DNA of 64,000 nt from Kryptolebias marmoratus (taxonomy: Eukaryota > Chordata > Actinopteri > Cyprinodontiformes > Rivulidae). Below are positions 1-9,324 of the stretch, in pieces. Numbering within the stretch: position 1 is the first letter of the stretch; every line of letters starts with the position of its first letter. The translations under genes were made by a program, and so were the position numbers. The notes below the pieces were generated by a model that had not been told where the DNA came from, did not search any database, and was given only the letters and a program-made list of their open reading frames with translations. The stretch is from NCBI RefSeq assembly GCF_001649575.2, contig NC_051443.1, positions 1,976,787-2,040,786 of the forward strand, given 5' to 3'.

Positions 1-446
1 GAATGTGGGAAAAATGGAGCGGGAGATCGACAGGCGGATTGGTGCAGCGTCTGCAGTGAAGCGGGCGCTGTACCGGTCTGTCGTGGTGAAGAGAGAGCTG
101 AGTCAAAAGGCGAAGCTCTCAATTTACTGGTCGATCTACGTTCCTACCCTCATCTATGGTCACGAGCTTTGGGTAGTGACCGAAAGAACGAGATTGCGGA
201 TACAAGCGGCCGAAATGAGTTTTCTCCGCAGGGTGTCTGGGCTCTCCCTTAGAGATAGGGTGAGAAGCTCGGTCATCCGGGAGGGACTCAGAGTAGAGCC
301 GCTGCTTCTCCGTGTTGAGAGGAGCCAATTGAGGTGGCTTGGGCATCTGGTGAGGATGCCTCCTGGACGCCTCCCTGATGAGGTGTTCCGGGCACATCCC
401 ACCGGGAGGAGGCCCAGGGGAAGACCCAGGACACGCTGGAGGGACT
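1..446 (+). mobile_element. Rex3-like (RTE-clade) LINE fragment, end of reverse transcriptase ORF
   Basis: An open frame from position 5 encodes the C-terminal part of an RTE-clade LINE polyprotein, with the stretches MEREIDRRIGAAS, RIQAAEMSFLRRVSGL and LRWLGHLVRMPPGRLP. The same segment recurs at 8177-8460 and, on the minus strand, near 29.8 kb and 63.5 kb. Homology to the fuller copy stops abruptly after GGAGGGACT at 446, so the last part of the protein, the 3' UTR and the (GATG)n tail are missing. A missing 3' end is unusual for a LINE, which normally loses its 5' end, and points to a later deletion or insertion. The element begins upstream of the window. Confidence 0.85.
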
Positions 447-1559
447 TAGTTAAAAACTAATCAACATATTTTCTTTCATTTCATTACTGAAAATGTAATA
501 TTTTCAGGAATGTGGGGTTGTCACAAGAAACAAGTCATTAAATTGTGATGGTGATGTGGATCCTACAATTTTTTATGGCCTTGGCAGAATGATCTCTTCA
601 GGTTCTTCTAGTTTTTTTTTTTTAAATTATGGTAAAGTGTTGAAGCAGAATCTGTTCAAACAAATATTGTTTAAATCCCAGTTATATGAAACTTCTCACT
701 TTCAGGTGTCAGTTGATGATTTATTGATAAGTAAGAATAAAAAATGTTTATGAGAAAGACTGCTGGAAATATTTTCTGAAGCTTCTCTAAGTTTTTTTTA
801 AAGATATTTTTAAAATTAAATACTTAAATAGGATTTAAGGTCAGCTAAGCCAACAGATACATTAATACAGCTGTATATGAGAAACAGGCAGGAAAATACC
901 TGCACATTTGGCTTTTTTAGTTTTTATTATTTTCATATAAATAAATTCCTAATGCTTGTGCTAAAAAAACAACTTCTTGCAATACTCTTGCTCTTCCACT
1001 AGAGAGCAGTCTCTTGTCATTGATTTCACTAAAAGCTCTGGTCTGTTGACAATTATCCACCTGAAAGGCTTTTGATCAAGAACATCATCTGACCAGTATG
1101 AGGCTTTGTGCATGTCATCTATATCTGTGTGCTCACAATTTTCCACATGTGGAACATCGAATGATATGCATCTGAAGTAGATACCTTTGTTTAAGGTTAT
1201 TTTTAGTGTTTTAAAGGGTAATTAGAGAACAGGAACAATGCTGTGAAGGTGAAATGTGAGTGTTTTTATTGTTGTGGTTGCCTACGTTAGGTGGTCTGTT
1301 TCATTTCACACTCTTATTTGGCTTTGGTTTGAAGGATTCCTGTTAGCAGACAGACTGCTTAATATTTGGAAAACTTAATGCTGATGTGTAAATATGAAAC
1401 TGTGATTAAGTAACCTGAGACATGAGCAGAGTTTAATCAGTCCAACACAGCTTTATTGATAGTTTTAGTAGTCCTACAGTCACAGTGTTATTGTTGGCTG
1501 ATTTGTGTCAAGGCTAACAGAAATAAATGAGCCCTGAACTCTTTCCTTTTGTGATGCAG
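447..1559. other. Unassigned AT-rich sequence
   Basis: I see no convincing coding exon, RNA gene or recognisable repeat here. Short open frames are low-complexity and lack splice or family support. A short poly-T run lies near 611-621. Confidence 0.5.
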
Positions 1560-1797
1560 CTTTCTGGAAACTAACCGCCTCACTGGGGCTTTACTGTAAG
1601 CAAATGAGCGAGAAAGCTGTGGAGAAACTGGTGATGAACTTGGAAAAACAGAATGAACCTGCACAGAGCCAAAGCAGCTTGAAAAGGCATTAAGGAGCAG
1701 GCAGTCTTTTCCAGAACAGTTTGACACAGACTACTTCCTGAACTTCCATGGCACTCTGCTGCTGAAAGGGGATCCCTCTCAGAGTTTGATTGGACAG
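1560..1797 (+). pseudogene. Coding-looking exon with a frame break, unidentified gene
   Basis: A pyrimidine-rich tract ending in GATGCAG precedes 1560 and a GT donor (CAG/GTGGGT) follows 1797. The first half reads FWKLTASLGLYCKQMSEKAV and onward in one frame until a stop near 1692. The second half reads ALRSRQSFPEQFDTDYFLNF and continues LLLKGDPSQSLIGQ in the next frame, up to the donor. Composition looks protein-like and unlike any transposon I recognise. The frame change is either a real disabling indel or an assembly error. I cannot name the gene; it may belong with the segments at 3207-3264 and 4599-4669. Confidence 0.4.
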
Positions 1798-2194
1798 GTG
1801 GGTTTATATTGGACCCATGTAATGGGATGATGGCAGTTAGTAAACCTGCCTGAGAGTGAACTTAAGTAATACTGGAAATCGTCTTGTAAAGGGAACAAAT
1901 AGATGAGCACTGCTGTTTGTTACATCATTGGTTTTCTGCAGTTTTTTAAATACAGTTTGGATCGGTTTGTTTGTTGGTCGGATGGATTGTTTGGAAATTT
2001 TGACCAATAATTTGTATTCCCCTGAGGATGAACCCAGCTGACTTGCATCATTCTCTAACTTTTTATTTTTTAATATTTATGAGGGAAATTTCTTTAAAAT
2101 TATTGGATGGATAGTCATGAAGTTTCTTACCACCTTGTGCAGAATGCAAAAGGCAATGTTTTTTCCCATTTCTCTGTATGTGTGCATGCATGCG

Positions 2195-2765
2195 GAGTCA
2201 GCCCGATTCAAGATGGCCGCCACAAATAAGCAACCATAAAAAACACAAAATTGACAACAACTAAATCAATTTTACAGCTATTAAGCTAAAACTTGGTGTA
2301 GTGTTAGCTGAGGGTCATGCCCAACTTAAACTCTGAGTGCTAACTGAATGCACAAGATCTGTTGTTTTAAAACTTTGCCATTAAATATTGGAGTCAACTT
2401 TGTGTGTCAGCAAAATATCTAATGACTCACTGGACTGATTTTAATTAGGCTCTAAGAAAGTAGTCATTGGAAGCTCATCTACAACAGAATAACCTTTGGA
2501 GTTGACAAAATTTAAGATCGTCCCCTACAGCTAATCAACCTTAGCCAACACAAAAAATGTCAGTTTTACAGACATTGAGCTAAAGTTTGATGCAGTAGCG
2601 GCTAAGACTTACAGATCCTGCAATATTGTGCATATCATTTACAAGGTTTGACCAAAATGACTTTAACTTTGTCTCTTCTCATCATAAGATTATTTGAGTT
2701 TTAACCTCTGGCATTAAAGGTGTTGGATAATATGCATTCCTTTAAGGAATTCTGTTCTTTTAATT
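2195..2765 (+). repeat. Dispersed repeat family R, copy 1
   Basis: It shares ordered phrases with about nine other places in this window: TTCAAGATGGCCGCCAC, AAGCTAAAACTTGGTGT, AGCAAAATATCT followed by a CACTGGAC-type stretch, AGAAAGTA, and a closing TATGCATTCCTTTAAGGAAT. Two related subunits of roughly 300 bp follow one another. The closing segment contains the palindrome ATTCCTTTAAGGAAT at 2736-2750. No open reading frame of note. It is a non-autonomous element or satellite-like unit of unknown class. Confidence 0.7.
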
Positions 2766-3206
2766 TTATTGGATATTCATGCTTATCTCAAAATGAATCC
2801 AGCTAATTGTATCATCATGCAGGTGATTAGTTTAGCAAGATCTCTGAGGCCAGAATTATACTCACATTAGATAATGACATTGTGGTTCGGTGATTTTTTT
2901 GTTGTTGTTTAAGTTTTGGTTTAATGAACCTTTCAGATTCAGTCACACAACGTAACTTTCTATACACAGCCCTCTGGGGAGTTTTACATTTCAATTGTTA
3001 TCTAATAGCATCTCTAAGTAATTTTTTGTGATCTTCAGATGTGTTCATCTGAGCACATATTTAAAAGTTCTGCTAATCAGAGTGCCACATGAAAAAGATT
3101 TGCATTGTAGAAAGTTAAAACATCCCTTTACTTTTATTTAGCTTCCAGTATGGTCACACAGATCTCTCTGTTTTCTTCAGTTTTTAACCTCTTGTTAGCT
3201 TGGCAG
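2766..3206. other. Unassigned sequence
   Basis: AT-rich and non-repetitive at the level I can see. The last 40 bases end in a pyrimidine-containing tract and GGCAG that could be the acceptor of the putative exon at 3207. Confidence 0.4.
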
Positions 3207-3264
3207 GTGCGACGACTAATGGCACTAAACCCCTGGATGGGTTCAACATGTGGAACACAATCAG
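3207..3264 (+). pseudogene. Possible short exon, unidentified gene
   Basis: TTAGCTTGGCAG lies immediately before and GTGAGC immediately after. The segment is open in the phase that would continue the 1560-1797 exon, reading VRRLMALNPWMGSTCGTQS, and is also open in another frame. It is short, so this could be chance. Confidence 0.25.
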
Positions 3265-4598
3265 GTGAGCTGTTCAGTTTGTCCTGTATGGGTGGGGCTT
3301 GTTGAAATTATGTTTGTTGGGAAAGAGTTTGTTGGTGTTTGTAAGAGTCGATTGTACTTGGTTGGTGTTTGTTGGAGTGATGTTTGTAGAGACAGTTTTT
3401 TGTTGGGATGGTGCTGATGTAGAGTTTTAGTCATCCAGGACATTGCAAATCCAAAAGATTTAAAAACTTTGCTTTTAAAACTGAGAAATGATGTTTGTAG
3501 GCTTGCTGTTTCTGGAGATGGCATTTGTTAGGATGATGTTTACTGGTATGACATTTTTTTGGAGGCAGGTACTCTTCACTTTAGTTTCTGAGCAATGTCA
3601 GCTCTTGTTTTTGACAGCCTGCTCTCTCTTTGTTCTTCTTTCTAACCTTCACCCTGTGCACTCTCACTGCAGCTCATTCTGCCCATCTTCCTGGCCCAGA
3701 GTCTTTTTCTTGTGGGAGCATCTTTCCTTCAATAAGCCTTTTGTTACTGTGGTAATGGGAGTGAAAAGGAAGGAAATTCCATCAGTCATTCTTACACAAA
3801 TCTTTAGTTTTTTTTGTCCTTTTTTCCTGTGGAAATCTGCTGTTAGATCAGTTGGTTATGATTACATTTTTCTCTAAAGCAACATACTGACATGGAGTAG
3901 TTCTTTTAAAAGTGATACATTTAGTCACACATGTAATGTATCTTAACTTTGCACTGACTATTAGTGAATTAATGGGTCACATGACGCTGTTTTCAGCCCA
4001 CAGATGTACTTTCCATTTGAGTTTGGGTCATCCCAGCAGCTGTCAAAGAGTCCAGTCTGACTGACACATTATATTTGTAAACTAAATTTGGACACAAGGA
4101 ATGAGGTGAAACTAAGGACTGCAGCAGACAATCAAGGCTTAGCCTGGACCACAAACTACCACTTACAGCCTGCACTCGATTCGATTGGTTGGTGCAGGTC
4201 AGCTGACCTCCAGCTGCTGGCGTTGCGATTTGAAATTCATATTAATGCAAAACAAAATATGCTGTTTGTCTTTGCTGCTTTACAGCTTCACTTAGTTTTA
4301 AGCAAATTGCCTGTTAACAGAAAGCAGCAGCCTTACAAAATAAATCCCAAATGAAGTTCCAAAAGGCAGGCACCGCAGAGTAAGAGTTATTTTTAAGCTG
4401 AGTTATCAGACCATGTGGTCAGTATGAGTGGTGAGTTTTCTCTGTGGTGGAGTGTGGTCAGAGCCTGGCAAACGACAGCCACCTGGTTCAGATTTAAAGT
4501 TCTCAGTGTGTTTATCTGTGCATGAGTCAGACTCCATAGTGCGTGTGTGTTGGTTGTATATCCATATGTTTAACAGCAACTCTGCTTTTATCTCACAG
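3265..4598. other. Unassigned sequence with possible exon-like scraps
   Basis: A GTTTGTTGG/GATGTTTGT-rich low-complexity patch covers about 3300-3560. Around 4004-4060 a segment after TTTTCAGCCCACAG reads MYFPFEFGSSQQLSKSPV and stops, which might be another remnant of the same unknown gene. I would not annotate it separately. Confidence 0.3.
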
Positions 4599-4669
4599 CA
4601 AAGGGTGGGCCTCACTCTGACTGGAGCTGCTGCACAACATCGACCCTCTGTATTTTGACAGCTCTCCAT
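4599..4669 (+). pseudogene. Possible exon with an in-frame stop, unidentified gene
   Basis: Good splice context: CTGCTTTTATCTCACAG before, GTAAGT after. One frame reads LELLHNIDPLYFDSSP up to the donor, which looks protein-like, but it is preceded by an in-frame TGA about seven codons into the segment. The other fully open frame looks like random peptide. It may be part of the same decayed gene as 1560-1797. Confidence 0.3.
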
Positions 4670-5075
4670 GTAAGTTCTTCCTCACACTCTTGTTAATTAA
4701 CGTGGATTATTGTCTTAATTAATGTAATGGAATATAGCTAATTGTTGAAACAAAGTCTAACTAAAAAGGACTATGGTCACAGAAAGCTAAAAATCCTGCC
4801 TTCCTCGTATGTTAATGAGATTGTTTTTTTTGATTTGTTACAAAATCAAGGATTGTCTTTAGATAAATTAAGATAAATATTCTTAACTATTTGTTTATTG
4901 TTATCAAACTTACAGCCTGGAGAAGTAAATAAGACTTTCTGATGAGATTCATATCAAATAATTCAGTACATTTCCACAGTTTGTCATAAAGTTTGTTTGA
5001 GATTTTAGCCATATTTTTAGGTTTTATTTCATAAAATCACAGACACACACACATAAACTGGGAAAGTATGTGTAA

Positions 5076-5078
<3 letters not shown>

Positions 5079-5136
<58 letters not shown>

Positions 5137-5139
5137 TAT
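5079..5139. repeat. (TA)n microsatellite
   Basis: About 26 uninterrupted TA units with a single C near the end, directly left of the Tc1-like terminus. Confidence 0.95.
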
Positions 5140-5174
5140 TTTTTTTAGGTACACTTGTTCAATTACTTCTTAAC

Positions 5175-5185
5175 ACAAATAACTA
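5175..5185 (+). repeat. Target-site duplication, left copy (Rex3-like insertion)
   Basis: ACAAATAACTA here is repeated exactly at 8654-8664, directly after the (GATG)n tail. Confidence 0.9.
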
Positions 5186-6240
5186 CCCCTACCCCTCCCT
5201 GGGCTGACACCTTACTGTGGTGAAGGGGTTTGAGTGTCCCAAGGAGCTATGCTGTCAGGGGCTTCATGCACCTAGTAGGGTCACCCAAGGCAGACAGGTC
5301 CTAGGTGAGAGGGCCAGACAAAGTGCAGCCCAAAGACTCCTTATGAAGAATAACAGTTTTGGATGCAGTGTTCCCTTGCCCGGACGTGGGTCACCGGGGC
5401 CCCACTCTGGAGCCAGGCCTGGAGGTGGGGCACGTTGGCGAGCACCTGGTGGCCGGGCTTTCACCCATGGAGCCCAGCCGGGCACAGCCAGAAGAGGAGA
5501 CATGGGTCCCCCTTCCCATGGGCTCACCACCTATGGGAGGGGCCAAAGGAGTCAGGTGCAATGTGGGATGGGTGGTGGCCGAAGGCGGGGACCTTGGCNN
5601 NNNNNNNNNNNNNNNNNNNNNNNNNNNNNNNNNNNNNNNNNNNNNNNNNNNNNNNNNNNNNNNNNNNNNNNNNNNNNNNNNNNNNNNNNNNNNNNNNNNN
5701 NNNNNNNNNNNNNNNNNNNNNNNNNNNNNNNNNNNNNNNNNNNNNNNNNNNNNNNNNNNNNNNNNNNNNNNNNNNNNNNNNNNNNNNNNNNNNNNNNNNN
5801 NNNNNNNNNNNNNNNNNNNNNNNNNNNNNNNNNNNNNNNNNNNNNNNNNNNNNNNNNNNNNNNNNNNNNNNNNNNNNNNNNNNNNNNNNNNNNNNNNNNN
5901 NNNNNNNNNNNNNNNNNNNNNNNNNNNNNNNNNNNNNNNNNNNNNNNNNNNNNNNNNNNNNNNNNNNNNNNNNNNNNNNNNNNNNNNNNNNNNNNNNNNN
6001 NNNNNNNNNNNNNNNNNNNNNNNNNNNNNNNNNNNNNNNNNNNNNNNNNNNNNNNNNNNNNNNNNNNNNNNNNNNNNNNNNNNNNNNNNNNNNNNNNNNN
6101 NNNNNNNNNNNNNNNNNNNNNNNNNNNNNNNNNNNNNNNNNNNNNNNNNNNNNNNNNNNNNNNNNNNNNNNNNNNNNNNNNNNNNNNNNNNNNNNNNNNN
6201 NNNNNNNNNNNNNNNNNNNNNNNNNNNNNNNNNNNNNNNA

Positions 6241-8552
6241 CCAGGACACCCTAGGTCGCAGTTCAATGATCGACTTTGTTGTCGTTTCATCTGATCTGCG
6301 GCCACATGTTTTGGACACTCGGGTGAAGAGAGGGGCGGAGCTGTCAACTGACCACTACCTGGTGGTGAGTTGGCTCTGTTGGTGGGGGAGGATGCCGGTC
6401 AGACCTGGCAGACCCAAACGTATTGGGTCTGTTGGGTCTGTTGGGAACGTCTGACAGAGTCTCCTGTTAGACGGAGCTTTAACTCCCACCTCCAGGAGAA
6501 CTTTGAACATGTTCCGGAGGAGGCGTGGGACATTGAGCCCATGTTCCGTGCCTCCATTGTTGAGTTGGCTTATCAGAGCTGTGGTTGCAAGGTAGTTGGT
6601 GCCTGTCGCGGCAGCAGCCCTCGAACCCGCTGGTGGACACCAGCGGTGAGGGATGCTGTCAGGCTGAAGAAGGAGTCCTATCGGGCCTTCTTGGCCTGTG
6701 GGACTCCAGAAGCAGCTGACGGGTACCGGCAGTCCAAGCGGCATGCAGCTCGGGTGGTTGCTGAGGCAAAAACTGGGGCATGGGAGGATTTCAGAGAGGC
6801 CATGGAGAAAGACTTCCGCACAGCTTCGAGGCGATTCTGATCCATCATACGGCATCTCAGGAGGGGAAAGCGGTGCAGCACTAACACTGTTTATGGTGAG
6901 GGTGGTGTGCTGCTGACCTCGGCTCAGGATGTCGTGGGTCGGTGGGCGGAATACTTTGAAGACCTCCTCAATCCCACCAGCTTGTCTTCTGTTGAGGAGG
7001 CAGAGCCTGGGGACTTTGGGTCGGGCTCTCCAATCTCCAGTGCTGAGGTCACCGAGGTGGTTAAAAAGCTCCTCGGTGGCAGGGCTCCGGGGGTGGATGA
7101 GATTCGCCTGGAGTTCCTTAGGGCTCTGGATGTTGTAGGGTTGTGTTGGTTAATGCGACTCTGCAATATTGCATGGACATCAGGGGCAGTTCCCCAGGAT
7201 TGGCAGACTAGGGTGGTGGTCACGTTATTCAAAAAGGGGGACCGGAGAGTGTGTTCCAACTACAGAGGGATCACCCTCTTAAGCCTCCCTGGTAAGGTCT
7301 ATTCAGGGGTTCTGGAGAGAAGGGTCCGTTGGATAGTCGAACCTCGGATTCAGGAAGAGCAGTGTGGTTTTCGTCCTGGCCGTGGAACACTGGACCAGCT
7401 CTACACCCTCAGCAGGGTCCTTGAGGGTGCATGGGAGTTCACCCAACCAGTCTACGTGTGTTTTGTGGACTTGGAGAAGGCATTCGACCGTGTCCCTCGG
7501 GGAATCTTGTGGGGGGTGCTCCGGGAGTATGGGGTATTGGGCCCTTTTATATGGGCTGTTAGGTCCCTATATGACCGGTGTCAGAGCTTGGTCCGCATAA
7601 GTCGGACTCGTTTCCAGTGAGAATTGGACTTCGCCAAGGTTGCCCTTTGTCACCGATTCTGTTCATAACGTTTATGGACAGAATTTCTAGGCGCAGCCAA
7701 GGTGTCGAGGGGATCCGTTTTGGTGGCCGTAGGATTGCTTCTCTGCTTTTTGCAGATGATATGGTCCTGTTGGCTTCATCAGGCCGTGATCTACAGCTTT
7801 TGCTGGAGCGGTTCGCAGCCGNNNNNNNNNNNNNNNNNNNNNNNNNNNNNNNNNNNNNNNNNNNNNNNNNNNNNNNNNNNNNNNNNNNNNNNNNNNNNNN
7901 NNNNNNNNNNNNNNNNNNNNNNNNNNNNNNNNNNNNNNNNNNNNNNNNNNNNNNNNNNNNNNNNNNNNNNNNNNNNNNNNNNNNNNNNNNNNNNNNNNNN
8001 NNNNNNNNNNNNNNNNNNNNNNNNNNNNNNNNNNNNNNNNNNNNNNNNNNNNNNNNNNNNNNNNNNNNNNNNNNNNNNNNNNNNNNNNNNNNNNNNNNNN
8101 NNNNNNNNNNNNNNNNNNNNNNNNNNNNNNNNNNNNNNNNNNNNNNNNNNNNNNNNNNNNNNNNNNNNNNNNNNNNCGAGCTTTGGGTAGTGACCGAAAG
8201 AACGAGATGGCGGATACAAGCGGCTGAAATGAGTTTTCTCCGCAGGGTGTCTGGGCTCTCCCTTAGAGATAGGGTGAGAAGCTCAGTCATCCGGGAGGGA
8301 CTCAGAGTAGAGCCGCTGCTTCTCCGTGTTGAGAGGAGCCAATTGAGGTGGCTCGGGCATCTGGTGAGGATGCCTCCTGGACGCCTCCCTGATGAGGTGT
8401 TCCGGGCACATCCCACCGGGAGGAGGCCCAGGGGAAGACCCAGGACACGCTGGAGGGACTATGTTTCTCGGTTGGTCTGGGAACGCCTTGGGATTCCCCG
8501 AAGAGCTGGCCCAAGTGGCTGGGGAGAGGGAAGTCTGGGTCTCCCTGCTTAG
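6241..8552 (+). pseudogene. Rex3-like endonuclease/reverse transcriptase ORF, frameshifted
   Basis: In life this protein nicks the target DNA and copies the element's RNA into the nick. Frames change at least three times: near 6430-6450 (endonuclease tail to linker), near 6835-6905 (linker to RT) and near 7580-7620 (within RT). Recognisable pieces are WWTPAVRDAVRLKKESYRAF, NYRGITLLSLPGKVYSGVL, QCGFRPGRGTLDQLYTL, the FVDLEKAFDRVPRG aspartate motif, GLRQGCPLSPILF, and the catalytic FADD box at 7749-7760. The final domain LRWLGHLVRMPPGRLP precedes the stop. The FADD box is intact although the ORF is broken. The frame across the gap at 7822-8176 cannot be judged. Confidence 0.85.
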
Positions 8553-8592
8553 GCTGCTGCCCCCATGACCCGACCCTGGATAAGCGGAAGAA

Positions 8593-8653
8593 GATGGATG
8601 GATGGATGGATGGATGGATGGATGGATGGATGGATGGATGGATGGATGGATGG
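8593..8653 (+). repeat. (GATG)n tail of Rex3-like element
   Basis: About 15 GATG units with no interruption, ending at the 3' copy of the target duplication. Confidence 0.95.
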
Positions 8654-8664
8654 ACAAATAACTA
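8654..8664 (+). repeat. Target-site duplication, right copy
   Basis: Exact copy of ACAAATAACTA at 5175-5185. Confidence 0.9.
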
Positions 8665-8964
8665 GTCAGCTAATTCAATGTCTTTAGGCATGTAGACATG
8701 GTGAAGATGACTTGCTGAAGTTCAAATGAGGAAGAAAGAGGATTTAAGTGACTTTAAATGTAGTGTAGATTTTGGTACCTTTAGGATGTGGTGGAATGGG
8801 AGAGCCACATCATAGATGTGCAGCTGACAAATCTGCACCAATTGTGTGATGCTAACATGTCAATATGGATGAGAATCTCTGAGGGATGTTTCTAACATCT
8901 TGTTGAATCTATGCCATGAAGAATTAAGGCCGTTCTGAAGGCAGATCGAAACAAAGTTATTTAT

Positions 8965-9235
8965 TTATTTATTTATTTTAAATAATCCTTTATTTAACCA
9001 GGCAAATCCTATTGTGATCACAAATCCTATTATGATCACAGATCTCTTTTTCAAGGGAGGCCTGGGCCTGAAGGCAGCCTAACATGCATGTTTTTAGACG
9101 ATGGGAGGAAACCAGAATGCCTGGAGAAAATCCATGCAAACTCCACACAAAAAGATCCCAGATCCAACCCGGGGGTTGTAACCAGGGCCTTCTTGTTGTG
9201 AGGCAACAGTGCTAACCACTAAGCCATCATGCTTC
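8965..9235. repeat. Common teleost dispersed repeat
   Basis: It contains CCTTTATTTAACCAGG, a duplicated 'CAAATCCTATTRTGATCACA' unit, CAGATCTCTTTTTCAAGGGA, then ACATGCATGTTTTTAGAC, GGGAGGAAACC, ATGCAAACTCCACACA and GCAACAGTGCTAACCACTAAG. I recognise this order of phrases from many fish genomes. The last phrase resembles the reverse of a tRNA-like promoter, so it may be SINE-derived. No coding capacity. Confidence 0.6.
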
Positions 9236-9324
9236 GAATGGGACTAATGACAAAATTCTTTTCAAATATGACTTTATGAATACCATTTTAAATAGGCTCC
9301 ATGTAAAATCTGATTAGTACAAAA

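Larger units (their letters stand above)
5186..8653 (+). mobile_element. Near full-length Rex3-like (RTE-clade) LINE
   Basis: The unit is bounded by a perfect 11-bp duplication (ACAAATAACTA) and ends in (GATG)n, the tail described for Rex3 elements of fish. From 5' to 3' it has a GC-rich leader (5186-5598), a 641-bp gap, the end of an endonuclease-like domain (DFVVVSSDLRPHVLDTR, STDHYLVV), a linker, a reverse transcriptase domain, a 355-bp gap inside it, and the C-terminal domain. The span of about 3.47 kb fits a full-length RTE element. The reading frame is broken at several places, so it is not expected to move on its own. The exact duplication suggests a fairly recent insertion. Confidence 0.9.
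5141..8957 (+). mobile_element. Tc1-like transposon remnant A, split by a Rex3-like insertion
   Basis: The left arm (5141-5185, with TTAGGTACACTTGTTCAA) and the right part (8654 to about 8957) together follow a fish Tc1-like family whose termini carry TTATTAGGTACACC. The right part keeps TTTAGGCATGTAGACATGG, then jumps across a large internal deletion near 8780 to GATGTGGTGGAATGGGAGAG and TTGAATCTATGCCATGAAGA, the region encoding the catalytic-glutamate end of the transposase. Two of the three catalytic residues are lost. The 3' terminal repeat is missing or eroded beyond about 8950. The Rex3-like element at 5186-8653 interrupts the left arm. Confidence 0.8.

Noticed and set aside
3488..3877. 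129-codon open frame
   Set aside because: Phe/Leu/Val-rich translation of T-rich low-complexity sequence, no splice borders or family match.
5217..6454. Long open frames of 260-360 codons on both strands spanning 5217-6454
   Set aside because: They run through 641 n and are open only because n cannot encode a stop. The flanking parts are Rex3-like leader and endonuclease in different frames.
7559..8416. Minus-strand frame of 285 codons
   Set aside because: It is the antisense of the Rex3-like ORF and crosses a gap. The same antisense peptide appears at every Rex3-like copy.
8593..8653. CRISPR-like regular repeat
   Set aside because: It is a simple GATG tail of a LINE. No repeat-spacer structure occurs anywhere in the window, and the genome is eukaryotic.
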